A stretch of 64,000 nucleotides of DNA from Neurospora intermedia (taxonomy: Eukaryota > Ascomycota > Sordariomycetes > Sordariales > Sordariaceae). Where the stretch lies: contig BTPP01000014.1 of assembly GCA_037102815.1 (NCBI GenBank), forward strand, positions 1 through 64,000. The letters are read 5' to 3'. The first letter of the stretch is position 1. Each line of letters opens with the position of its first letter. The translations under genes and the position numbers were made by a program. The notes under the pieces are model-generated. The model was not told the origin of the DNA. It did not search any database and worked only from the letters and a program-made list of their open reading frames with translations. Of the stretch, positions 14,357 to 25,952 are shown one piece after another.

Positions 14357-15440
14357 TTTATACTTTCCACCCAAAGGGTGGACTTATCGATGGAAAGCGG
14401 GTGGACCAACGAGGCCTGTCCGTTCCTGTCCTATCCCAAATCATTAAACCGGAGGGTTTAGTGATTTGGGAGGGGCCAAAGTCTAGTTTTATTACGATCC
14501 CGGAGGAAGATTACAGATCGGGTAGGGAGGTGAGTTTAAGTTCTCTTCTCCCCCTTCCTCCCCCGACCACTCAAAGGTTTACCCCCTTTGTGTGGATTTG
14601 CGGGAGGAAGGGTAGTAATAATTCGCAACCCCCTCCTTTGCAATTAAGCAAAGGAGGGGGGTGAAAAGGAATGGTGGCCCGCCGAAAGGCGGGAGGAGAA
14701 AATGAAAATATGCAGGGGCGATAAATCGGCTTAGAAAAAGAATAAAACAGGACAAAGGGCTGGTAACCTTTGATGGCCCATTAAATCTTGTATGTTACCG
14801 ATACATCAAGCCATCCACCCTTTGGGTGGACCTAAAAATATCTTGCGTTCAGATTATTAGATTGATTATTTTTGGTAGGACTCCATTTTTGTTAAAGAAA
14901 TTTGGGTTATAATTAAAACTAGACTTCAAACCATACTCGCTACCCCCTCCAGCTTCGCTGGAGGGGGGAAGTTTTAATTATTAAAGAAGTCACCGTTAGG
15001 GTTATGCAAATGCTAAGTCCGGTAGTATTTGCATAGTAGGTGCGATTCCTTCGACTTCTATAAACTTAACAAAATCTTGTATCACTACCCTAAGTATTAG
15101 GTAGTATTATTTATCCTAGATATTGTATAGCTGCTTACCACTCCTTCCACCCGGAGGGGAGGAAATGGATGAGATGGATATACAGATTGAGTTGTAACAG
15201 TGCTTAGATTTATAGCTAATCGTTTGAGTACTGGCATTTCCCAATTGAACTCGGTTACGGAAATGTTCCGTAGTCACCCGATTTCGTCAGGGTTTGTTCC
15301 TGGGGGGGGTCTAGGTGAATCTGAAATTGCCCCCCCGGGGGGGGGGGCGAACTACTTTAGAGTCTGCTTATACTCGCAACCCCCTCCTTTGCAATTAAGC
15401 AAAGGAGGGGGGTCGGAGGTCGGCTGAGAACCTCTTATAT

Positions 15441-15479
15441 CGCAACCCCCTCCTTTGCAATTAAGCAAAGGAGGGGGGT
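15441..15479 (+). repeat. CCTCCTTTGC/GCAAAGGAGG hairpin family (representative copy)
   Basis: A 39-nt hairpin CGCAACCCCCTCCTTTGCAA through GCAAAGGAGGGGGG. Copies occur at about 13630, 14632, 15380, 49770 and 62928. Half-elements joined to other inserts (GCAACCCCCTCCTTT next to a PstI core) occur at about 28763, 33405, 47020 and 48100, which shows PstI elements inserting into this family. Confidence 0.85.
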
Positions 15480-15800
15480 ATGAGAGATGTAGGTACGATT
15501 CCATGGATTCCAAGTACTAAGGCATTAGTCTATGGTCCCTATCGCGGTTTAATAGAATAAAGCCAAATCTTAGCGGATTATTTGCAAATGTATACTGGTA
15601 CATTTTATAGTTATAGCTCTTTTATAACCCCCACCTTAATAGGCGGCTAGGTAATCGAGGGTAAGGATTATAATATTCGAGGCGAGCTTACTTAAGGCTT
15701 CGCCTTAGCTCACCTCGGAATCTCATGATTTCATGGGGTTGTTGTATCAAACTAAGGCCTACAGAGTACCTCAGGTAGCCTTAGATCGAATATACAATAA

Positions 15801-15871
15801 AAGAGTATAGTTTAATGGTAAAACAGAAAGCTTCAACCTTTAAATTCTTAGTTCGAGTCTAAGTACTCTTG
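15801..15871 (+). tRNA. trnW(uca): tRNA-Trp (TCA), second copy
   Basis: It is identical over 71 nt to the copy at 38593-38663. Acceptor stem AAGAGTA/TACTCTT; anticodon loop CTTCAAC gives TCA, which reads both UGG and UGA. It lies in the accessory region beside polymerase remains, so this copy is probably the duplicate. Confidence 0.88.
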
Positions 15872-15944
15872 TCATTATAGGAGGATTCGATAGGTACTAA
15901 ACAACATGGTATTAAATTTGACTGTAAAGATGATCCTATAGTAA

Positions 15945-16145
15945 AAGAGATTTTTACTATAGTATCGTTACAGATATTGAATTATCACCTGATTCAATAC
16001 ATGATTCGGAATTAGGTAAATCCACTCCCCCCCCCTTAAGGGGGGGGAGTGGAACATACCACAGAAAAAGCATTGTTTGTTGCAGATAAAACATATGTTT
16101 TAATATCTGATAAAATTGATCCAGACACTAAAAAAAAAATATAAT
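15945..16145 (+). pseudogene. dpo: fragment of plasmid-type B-family DNA polymerase, + strand
   Basis: Fossil piece. The reading ELSPDSIHDSELGK and the later KALFVADKTYVLIS resemble the region after the metal-binding catalytic motif of DNA polymerases from linear mitochondrial plasmids. It lies in the opposite orientation to the larger polymerase remains next door, and a CCCCCTTAAGGGGG hairpin sits within it. It is broken. Assignment rests on pattern recognition only. Confidence 0.45.
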
Positions 16146-16329
16146 AGTTAAAAGAGCAAAATCTGTTGATAGTAAATTTTTGGAATTTTAAAATTATGAA
16201 GATTTGTATAACAATATACAAATTAAAGTGGGCCCCCGCCCCCGAAGGGGGCGGTTCATTTTATAATGTAAGGTTTTTGGTACTCCCCCCGGCGCTATCA
16301 TTCATACCTGTTCGGGGGACCCCACCTTC

Positions 16330-18823
16330 GGTGGGGGCCCACCATATAAAGTGTTCAAAAGCAATTTAGCCATCTGTTTCTTTGAACCTTTAGTATTATC
16401 TTTAATTGAGGCAAAATGCTCAATATATTCCTTAAAAGGATCATCTCTTTTTTCGAAAACGTAACTCTCAAGTACTTCTATTTTATATCCGTACTCAACT
16501 GCTAATTTTAATTCTTCAGAAAAATATCACCCTGTTCATTCACCAATGGGAAAAATTAATTTTTGTACTCCATTGACTTTAACTCTGCAAGGTAATACTG
16601 GAATATTTATTGCAGGAGTTGTAATTTTAGCTCTTACAAAACCGAATATTTGATTTAAATCTTTAATTAAACTATGTATTGGCTGACCAATTGGCATTGC
16701 CTTCATCATTGCGGTTGGATAAAGACTATTAAAATCATATGAAAGTATATTTTTTATAAATGGAATAAATATTTCATTTCGTCCACCAAAATAAGCACTT
16801 CTAATAGCACTTTCAATTCTTCCTTTTAGTTTAGGTGGGCCCCCGCCCCCGAAGGGGGCGGGGACCCCCGAAAATATTTTGGTTTAGCTTTAATTTTTAC
16901 AGGTTTTCCATTCTTTGTTAAAACTGCTTCATTTAGTTTACTTTCGTCATCTAATTCAGCAGCTTCAGGTAAGAACTTTACTCTGTAAACTAAGAAGGCT
17001 AATGCTGAAGCACTTCTTACTCGAGTAATATTTACTCTATAATTGTAAAACGCATTATAACTAACTGCCCTCAGAACCTGATATAAACCCAATAGATCTT
17101 TTTTTATGTATTTAACCGTTTCTTTCCTCATTGATCATTTATTAGTATAGATGGCACCTCATTCTTTTAGCGAAATCATTTCACCTTTTTTGGGATCAAT
17201 ATAATACTCATAATCAGGTATTAATCCAACATATTCTAAATTATCTTTATTAACATAATCATAAGGAAAATATCCTTTTAGAGTTTCAACTTTATATCCA
17301 TCAGTTAAATTATCTAATGATCCTGGTATAAGTTTACAAGAATCAGCAATTGTTATACTTTTCCGCACAGGTTTACCACCTTTTTTTTTCGGTGGAAATA
17401 CGTGTGAAACCTTTATTGAAAGAATATCAAGATTTTTAGATACAACTTTATGTACATGAAATTCCACTCTACGAGTGGAATTTTCAGAACAAAATTAATA
17501 TCAAATCTTGAAAAATTATGGCAATATACAGTATGTCTATCATACTTTAACATATCATTTAGACAACTTACTAGCATTTCACGAGGAGATTTAAAATCAG
17601 TAACATAATAAATACGTATTTTTTCTCCATCATAAAATCCACAACAATAAGGAACCATGATGTAATCACCATATTCACCATTCTCTGATGGAATTTTATA
17701 TGTTTCAATATCAAATACTAATATTTTTGTATCTTCTTCTTCATCATGTTGGGCAACGTCTATTTGTCCCACATTTATTTGTTTTTCAACATTAACTAAA
17801 GAATTATTCTCATAATATTGATACATATTATCTTGTATTCAATGTCTTTTAAACCCATTGCCATGCTTAATATCTGCAAACTTGTACAAATATCTATTAT
17901 CAGGTGAAAAAACATCTATAAGATGTTTTATTCCTTCTTGGATAACTTCCACTTTAAGAATAAGATTTCCGTTATCAAAAATTCTAATATTTTTTTCTTT
18001 GTCATCTTTTATTTCCACACCATAAAAATTAAGATCCATAGTGTGTGGAACAAATTCATGTTTAGAAAGTTTAGACTGTCCCTTAGGAAGAGTCATATGT
18101 AATTCACTTTTATTTTTTAGTACAGGAAGTTGTTCTAGATTCCACTCAAAGAGTGGCTTTCTTATTTTTAAAAAAATTTTATCCATAGGATCGAACAAGT
18201 ACCTTTCAGAAAGAATAATAATTCTATTATAAATTTGATGTAAAATTACTTGTGGATCGCTATCATAATTTACTAAAAAATGTTTGTCTAGTGTAACATT
18301 AGTATTTGTTTCACTATTTCTAACTATAACCCCAACTGCGTATGAGTAAAATCGATCAAATTTATTAAATACTTGACGTAGTAATTCTACATTTTTATTA
18401 AAATCATTAATTGATAGAAGTGTATTTAATTTAAAATCATTTTTTTCATACTCACCAATCTTACTTAAACTCAAATGTTGAGGATCACCATTAGCATGTC
18501 ATTTAAAATCCTTGTGATCCTTCTTTAAATCGGGGGACCCCGGCCCCTCTTCGGAGGGGCCGGGGGCCCTTCAAATATTTAAAATCATTACTTTTATCAG
18601 ATGAAAAAATTTCTTGATTTTGATCACTATTTCCATTTCCATTCGTTGAAAATAATCGTGCTGCAATTTTAATGTGATATCTGGGCAAATAAAAATTAAT
18701 CATAATATAAATATTTACACCCAATATCTCGATTTGGCTTTTGTGTCGAGTTTGGCGGGCCCTCATTCTATGCGTTCCTTGGGATACGGAATTCTGCATG
18801 ATCCACTGCCCCGATCTACCCAT
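16330..18823 (-). pseudogene. dpo: plasmid-derived B-family DNA polymerase, fossil
   Basis: The minus strand carries recognisable parts of a protein-primed family B polymerase of the linear mitochondrial plasmid type. There is an N-terminal region (18823 to about 17840), an exonuclease domain with VFDIETYK (Exo I) and [10 protein letters not shown] (Exo II), and palm parts with [12 protein letters not shown] (motif A) and KQMAKLLLN (motif B region). TGA reads as Trp here too, so it was adapted to this code. It is broken in roughly three or more places, mostly where GC hairpins of the local families are inserted, and a further piece lies inverted at 15945-16145. It marks an old integration of an invertron-type plasmid. 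Not functional. Confidence 0.8.
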
Positions 18824-19380
18824 CCAACTCCCGAGGCGTAGGCCGTTACCCTACGTCCCTGGTATAGGGATCGATGATCCCGTGGAGCCCAACTGGATTC
18901 ACGTATCTTCTCCCATACAACTTCCACTCCGCTTCCATTGTATGAGGTAGTAAGCCTTTACGATTCTTTAATTACTTTCCATTAGCGGGTTTCATTAAAG
19001 ATACCAAAAGGCTAGACCGCCTTACCTTTCCTATTTGGTGCACCGCTCCTGGCCGGGGGTTGAGAAGTAATGAGACGCCTGGCGGCTCTACTTTTCAGAC
19101 GCCTCGCAAATCATAATATATCCTTTTACTAATTATAATAGAAACTAGTCTCTACTTCTATTAGAAGATTCACTTCAACATTATGCTTCCTCCGAAGGCA
19201 GGCAGGACTCCTTCGGCAGGAGGAGGAAGAAAAAAGGATAAAATTAAGGTATTCTTTAAAAGGTGTTTCCACTCTACGAGTGGAATCCACCCCGGACCCC
19301 ACGAATACGGCCCACACACGAAGGTGTGTGGGGTATTCGTGGGGCCCTAGTAGTGAAGCAGCGAGGGGAGCCGAGGCTAA
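18824..19380 (+). other. spacer upstream of the atp8 leader, no gene assigned
   Basis: The first 200 bases are GC-richer and unlike the core genes; they hold palindromes around CCTACGTCCC. Further on come an AGACGCC/GGCGTCT-type hairpin (about 19070-19100), a CTTCGGAGGAGGAAG-type patch, a TCCACTCTACGAGTGGA hairpin (about 19266) and a CCCCACGAATAC hairpin (about 19293-19345). Confidence 0.6.
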
Positions 19381-19459
19381 GAATTCATTATAACCTTTCG
19401 TTATTAAATTAACGTCAATGCTTGGTAGTATTACAATATTATGATTAATTAGTAAAAAA

Positions 19460-19624
19460 ATGCCTCAATTAGTTCCATTTTATTTTGTTAATGAAATAAC
19501 TTTTACTTTTGTAATAATAACTCTTATGGTTTATATTTTATCTAAATATATTTTACCTAGATTTGTTCGTTTATTCTTATCTCGTACTTTTATATCAAAA
19601 CTTTCTGATATATCAAAAAAATAA
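19460..19624 (+). CDS. atp8: ATP synthase subunit 8
   Basis: This 54-aa protein begins MPQLVPFYFVNEITFTFVII, the standard fungal ATP8 start. It has one membrane segment (about residues 11-32) and a basic C-terminus (FVRLFLSRTFISKLSD). It is part of the Fo stator in the inner membrane. The frame runs from ATG 19460 to TAA 19622-19624. Its 58-bp leader is duplicated in front of the ORF at 10888. atp6 follows after 740 nt of repeats. Confidence 0.95.
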   Translation: MPQLVPFYFVNEITFTFVIITLMVYILSKYILPRFVRLFLSRTFISKLSDISKK

Positions 19625-20364
19625 TTTGTCTTATTTTTTTTAGCTTCCCCCGTGCTGAACTGTGGGGCGGGAAAAGCTAAAAAAAATAATATGTCTTATT
19701 TTTTTTTAGCTTCCCCCGTGCTGAACTGTGGGGCGGGAAAAGCTAAAAAAAATAATATGTCTTATTTTTTTTTAGCTTCCCCCGTGCTGAACTGTGGGGC
19801 GGGAAAAGCTAAAAAAAAAAATAAGCGCCAGCGTGAAGCTAAAGCTAAAAACAAATTAGTAAACTGGGCTACTACAGTCTAAAAGGTTAAAAAATTAAAA
19901 CCTTAAAAATATTTTAAGGTTTTAATTTTAAGGCTCCTTCGGAATAGGACTAAAAAAAAAAAAAAATTCGCTTAGCCTCCTGAAGGGGAACCCGAAGAGT
20001 AAGGAGGCTAAGCTAATTTTTTTGGAAAGAGCCTCCGAAGAGGGGTAGGAGACTACCAAAAAAAACTGATGAAGGCTCGGGGGGGAGACCCGACGAATAC
20101 GGCCCACACACGAAGGTGTGTGGGGTATTTGTGGGGTATTTGCCGGGTACTATTTTTGAGGTAGAGAAAATAATACAGCTCCCCTTGGCGGCTTAATTTT
20201 TTTTATTTTTTTAGCTTGGTTAAGGAGGAAGACCTTGAAGAAGAGGGTGGGTAATATGTGTTAAGTAAGGCTATTTAAAATTTAATATTTAATATTTAAT
20301 GTTTAATATTAAATAACCATGGATATTTAAAGGTCCTATCATTCAAGCTTAAAGTACATTATTT
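19625..20364 (+). other. atp8-atp6 spacer with repeats
   Basis: It starts with the tandem repeat listed separately, then hairpins of the CTTCGGA and CCCACGAATACGGCC types (about 20090-20145) and AT-rich TTTAATATTTAATA repeats just before atp6. The open frame 19652-19882 is made of the repeats. No gene is seen. Confidence 0.7.
19626..19815 (+). repeat. three tandem copies of a 62-bp hairpin unit
   Basis: Each unit carries TTTTTAGCTTCCCCC, CTGAACTGTGG and GGCGGGAAAAGCTAAAAA. The outer parts (TTTTTAGCT/AGCTAAAAA) pair, so each unit can fold. The middle looks like a mutated PstI palindrome. Units are nearly identical. Confidence 0.9.
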
Positions 20365-22525
20365 ATGAGTACTTTAAGCTTTAATAATATATCGACAGAA
20401 GTCCTTAGCCCATTAAATCAATTTGAAATAAGAGATTTATTAAGTATAGATGCTTTAGGAAATTTACACATTTCTATAACTAATATTGGTTTTTATTTAA
20501 CAATAGGAGCTTTCTTTTTCTTGGTTATAAATCTTTTAAGTATAAATTATAATAGATTAGTTAGCAATAGTTGATCTATAAGTCAAGAATCTTTATATGC
20601 TACTATTCATAGTATAGTAACAAGTCAAATAAATCCTAGAAATGGTCAAATATACTTTCCATTTATTTATACTTTATTTATTTTTATTTTAATAAACAAT
20701 CTTATAGGAATGGTTAACAGGAGCCTTTGTATTTTATCATTATTTATTTCAAGCATATTTGGAATATTAGGTATACATAAACCAATATTTCAAAGACTAT
20801 CATATTCTTCTCTTAATTCAAACTCTCAAGTAAATACACAAATGAACATATCTAAGGATAGCCCTAGGTATAGCTTTAACAATAAAAATACCTTCTATCT
20901 TAACCCTGATTATATTACAGGATTTGTGGATGGGGAAGGCTGTTTCTCTCTTTCACTGTTTAAAGATGATAGACGCTTAAATGGTTGACAAGTTAAACCT
21001 ATATTTAGTATATCTCTTCATAAGAAGGATATTTCACTATTAGAAGCTATTCAAAGAACCTTTAAAGTAGGAAAGATTTATAAACATGGTATTGATTCTA
21101 TACAATATCGTGTAAGTTCTTTAAAAAATTTACAAATAATCACAGATCATTTTGATAGTTATCCTTTAATAACACAAAAGAGAGCAGATTATCTACTATT
21201 TAAACAAGCTATAGCTTTAATAAAAAATAAAGAACATTTATCTTTAGAAGGTTTATTAAAATTAGTAGGAATAAAAGCTACATTAAATTGAGGTCTATCT
21301 GACAAATTTAAAGAAAGTTTCCCTACTGTAAAAGCAGCAGTGAGACCTTCAGTAATATACAATACTTCAGATGTTAAGGTTAAAAGCTTAAACTGAATTA
21401 GAGGATTTATAGAAGGTGAAGGATGTTTCCAAGTTATAACTCAAAATTCCCCCCCCCGAAGGGGGGGGTGGCGAAATGTTTGGTTAAGATTTTCACTAAC
21501 TCAGCATATTAAAGATGAAGAGTTATTGAAGGATATAGCTATTTATCTAAATATGGGTAGATATTACAAATCACCAACACGTAATGAAGGTCAATACTTA
21601 ATAACAATATTTTCAGATATAAATAATAAGCTAATACCTTTCTTAAAAGAGTACCCATTATTGGGAGTTAAACAGGAAGATTTCTTAGATTTTGTAAAGA
21701 TAGCCAAACTAATAGAATCTAAAACTCATTTAACTGATGAAGGATTAGATACAATAAAGCTAATTCAAAGTAATATGAATAGCAAAAGAATAATAAAAGA
21801 AGAATAGATAAAAGTTTAGATAATTGGTAATATCAAAAATAAATAACAATAAAATACAATAAATTTCACTATGTGCTGGGAACTTCTAATGCCTTTAGGT
21901 ACCAAATAATGGTAAAAATCTTAAAGGATGAAACAATGAATAATCAGCAGGAAATAAAAATAACAAGCCATGTTATGAGTAAGATCCTCAGAGACTACAA
22001 GTGAAAAATTACTTAACACTGTTTTACAATAACAATTAAGTAATTAAGATATAGTCCACCACGGTAAGTCTATAAGACTTACTCTGCTGTCCTTATAGTT
22101 TCGCAAGTACAAGCCATTTTGTAGTGACATTTGCTCTTAGTTTCACTATAGTTTTAGGAGCAACTATTTTAGGTTTCCAAAAACATGGATTAGAATTTTT
22201 CTCTCTATTAGTTCCAGCAGGTTGTCCTTTAGCCCTTCTTCCTCTGTTAGTTTTAATTGAATTCATTTCTTATTTAGCAAGAAATATATCTTTAGGATTA
22301 AGATTAGCAGCTAACATCTTATCAGGTCATATGTTGTTACATATTTTAGCAGGATTTACTTACAATATAATGACAAGCGGTATTATCTTCTTCTTTTTAG
22401 GTTTAATACCTTTAGCTTTTATTATAGCTTTCTCAGGATTAGAGTTAGGAATTGCCTTCATCCAAGCTCAAGTTTTTGTAGTTTTAACTAGCGGATACAT
22501 TAAAGACGCATTGGATCTACATTAG
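20365..22525 (+). CDS. atp6: ATP synthase subunit 6 (two exons)
   Basis: Exons are 20365-20714 and 22090-22525, 261 aa. This Fo subunit a forms the proton half-channels against the c-ring. The essential Arg is in [18 protein letters not shown], and the C-terminal [20 protein letters not shown] is typical. The splice restores LIGMVPYSFAS with the intron ending in G (22089). N-terminus [20 protein letters not shown] fits ascomycete atp6, where a short leader is removed in some species. TGA is Trp. Confidence 0.96.
20715..21807 (+). CDS. LAGLIDADG homing endonuclease in the atp6 intron
   Basis: The frame continues from atp6 exon 1 to TAG 21805-21807. Two motifs: [12 protein letters not shown] (about 20918) and [11 protein letters not shown] (about 21397), each followed by a standard half ending in HLSLEGLL- and HLTDEG-type blocks. 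A CCCCCCGAAGGGGG hairpin at about 21448-21470 adds SPPRRGGW in frame just after the second motif. The protein therefore tolerates the insertion, or the insertion is recent. The intron spans 20715-22089. The P7 strands TCAGAGACTACA (about 21989) and AGATATAGTCC (about 22049) are in the 3' part. Confidence 0.88.
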
Positions 22526-24112
<1,587 letters not shown>

Positions 24113-24808
24113 TAATGATAGAGATTAGGAATAAAATGATGTATGGCTGCTTAAATAAAAAATATGGCTGCTCTTCCTGCTTAGCTAGCTAGCTAGCTTC
24201 GAGGGACCCCACGAATACGGCCCACACACGAAGGTGTGTGGGGTATTCGTGGGGGGCCCCCTCCTACTTCCTGCCTACGAAGTCTAGGCAGGCAGGAAGC
24301 AGCCTTAATAATTTAGCTAGCCATAATATCGCGACCACCCTCCTCCACTCAACCCCCCCCTTGGCGGCCCCCATCTTTCCCCCGCCCTGCAATACTGCAG
24401 GGGGGCATAATTAAATGTGATGGGGACCTTGAGCAAAGGAGGGGGTACGCGAGTGGAGGAGGGTGGTACTTTTTTGGGAGGGAAGCTGAGCGAAGCTGAG
24501 CGAAGCTGAGCGAAGTGAGCGAAGTGTGCGAAGCTGAGCGAAGGTAATTCATTTTTTTGGGCCCCCGCCCCGAAGGGGGCGGGGTCCCCCGAAAAAACAA
24601 AGGACGCTAGCGTAGCCTAACCTTATGAGCAGCAGGCTATAAAAACCCATTAGGCACAGGGTATACTTCGTTAGTGGATAAGAATTAGCCTAGCCTTAAT
24701 ATACAATACAGTTTAATGTTATATTTAAATTCTATATTTTATGAAAAGATATAATATATTTATTATTATGGTTTAATATTCAATATAGAATATTCTATTT
24801 CTTTTTTT
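24113..24808 (+). other. atp9-cox2 spacer, hairpins only
   Basis: It contains a CCCACGAATACGGCC hairpin (about 24207-24256), a PstI-type palindrome variant CTGCAATACTGCAG (about 24387), a short tandem AGCGAAGCTG repeat (24483-24545) and a GGGCCCCCGCCCC hairpin (about 24558-24592). No gene is seen. Confidence 0.7.
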
Positions 24809-25561
24809 ATGGGATTATTATTTAATAATTTAATTATGAATTTTGATGCTCCAAGCCCATGAGGTATCTATTTTCAAGATAGTGCTACTCCTCAGATGGA
24901 AGGTTTAGTTGAATTACATGACAATATTATGTACTATCTGGTGGTAATACTATTTGGTGTAGGATGAATCTTATTATCTATAATAAGAAATTATATCAGT
25001 ACAAAATCACCAATTTCACATAAATATTTAAATCACGGTACATTAATCGAATTAATATGAACTATTACTCCAGCAGTAATATTAATATTAATTGCTTTCC
25101 CTTCATTTAAGTTGCTATATTTAATGGATGAAGTTAGTGATCCTTCAATGTCAGTTTTAGCAGAGGGGCACCAATGATATTGAAGTTACCAATATCCTGA
25201 TTTCTTAGATTCAAATGATGAATTTATAGAATTTGATTCATATATAGTACCGGAATCCGATTTGGAAGAAGGAGCACTAAGAATGTTAGAGGTGGATAAT
25301 AGAGTTATCCTTCCTGAACTAACACACGTTAGATTTATCATCACTGCAGGTGATGTGATACATAGCTTCGCTGTTCCATCTTTAGGTGTTAAATGTGATG
25401 CTTATCCTGGGAGATTAAATCAAGTATCTGTTTTTATTAACAGAGAAGGAGTATTCTATGGTCAATGCTCTGAAATCTGTGGTATATTACACAGTTCTAT
25501 GCCTATAGTTATAGAGTCAGTATCTCTAGAAAAATTCCTTACTTGATTAGAAGAACAGTAA
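24809..25561 (+). CDS. cox2: cytochrome c oxidase subunit 2
   Basis: 250 aa. N-terminus [20 protein letters not shown], close to Neurospora cox2 and its cleaved leader. Two membrane helices are followed by the soluble CuA domain. The CuA site [12 protein letters not shown] has both Cys, the His and the Met in the usual Cx3Cx3Hx2M spacing, and the upstream His of [13 protein letters not shown] is present. The WYW-type aromatic patch is read as HQWYWSYQYPD with TGA as Trp. Complex IV, electron entry from cytochrome c. No intron. Confidence 0.97.
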
Positions 25562-25596
25562 GACGATAAAATAGTTTTTGGCTAAATAAAGGAACT

Positions 25597-25653
25597 CGGG
25601 GGACCCCACGAATACGGCCCACACACGAAGGTGTGTGGGGTATTCGTGGGGCC
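25597..25653 (+). repeat. CCCACGAATACGGCC long hairpin family (representative copy)
   Basis: A 50-nt inverted repeat with arms CCCCACGAATAC and GTATTCGTGGGG and an inner CCCACACAC/GTGTGTGGG hairpin. Near-identical copies occur at about 19293, 20090, 24207, 32818, 37802, 40152, 47607 and 49084, with shortened forms at about 14130, 29325, 49990, 55505 and 56247. It usually starts with TCGGGGGACC or TCGAGGGACC and ends GGGGCCC. Confidence 0.9.
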
Positions 25654-25915
25654 CTATGTATTTGAGTATGAAGCCATCTAGTGGTTATCTCTCCCCCCCT
25701 CCCCGCAGGTTTGCGGGGGGGGAGCGAGGGGGTAGCGATAAAAAGTTTCTAATATGAAGAGGATGACTTATGGAATTAACTCCACTCCCCCCCCCTTAAG
25801 GGGGGGAGTGGAGTGGAACGGAATTAACTCCACTCGCTCCCCCCCCCGCAGGTTTGCGGGGGGGAGCGAGTGGAGTGGAACATCCGGGAGGTGGTGGGTT
25901 ATATTATAAACAATA

Positions 25916-25952
25916 TTCGGGGGACCCCGCCCCCTTCGGGGGCGGGGGGCCC
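25916..25952 (+). repeat. GGGGGACCCCGCCCC hairpin family (representative copy)
   Basis: A hairpin with arms GGGGGCCCCCGC-like around CCCCTTCGGGGG. Copies occur at about 2300, 12026, 16225, 16840, 18532, 24560, 26505, 26953, 27468, 27790, 29522, 33066, 37440, 38454, 40625, 49583, 50725, 56122 and 60693. It shares its outer bases TCGGGGGACC/GGGCCC with the CCCACGAATAC family, so the two are probably related by exchange of the inner part. Confidence 0.88.

Larger units (their letters stand above)
12823..15800 (+). other. accessory region, 3 kb, no recognisable gene
   Basis: It contains many GC hairpins: CCTCCAGC types at about 12886, 14327 and 14944; CCTCCTTTGC/GCAAAGGAGG types at about 13630, 14632, 15380 and 15443; AGAGCCGCAAGGCGTCT at 13990. 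Short open frames at 13236-13436, 14401-14664 and 15200-15427 look like unrelated debris with frames running into hairpins. A complex, more GC-rich stretch at 12940-13230 has several perfect inverted repeats (for example CTACCCTACAGATTTTAATC and its complement) and may be a structured RNA or remnant. I cannot assign it. Confidence 0.5.

Noticed and set aside
13236-15427. Small ORFs at 13236, 14401 and 15200 as candidate genes
   Set aside because: They are short, unlinked and end in hairpin sequence; no family features or TGA-Trp support.
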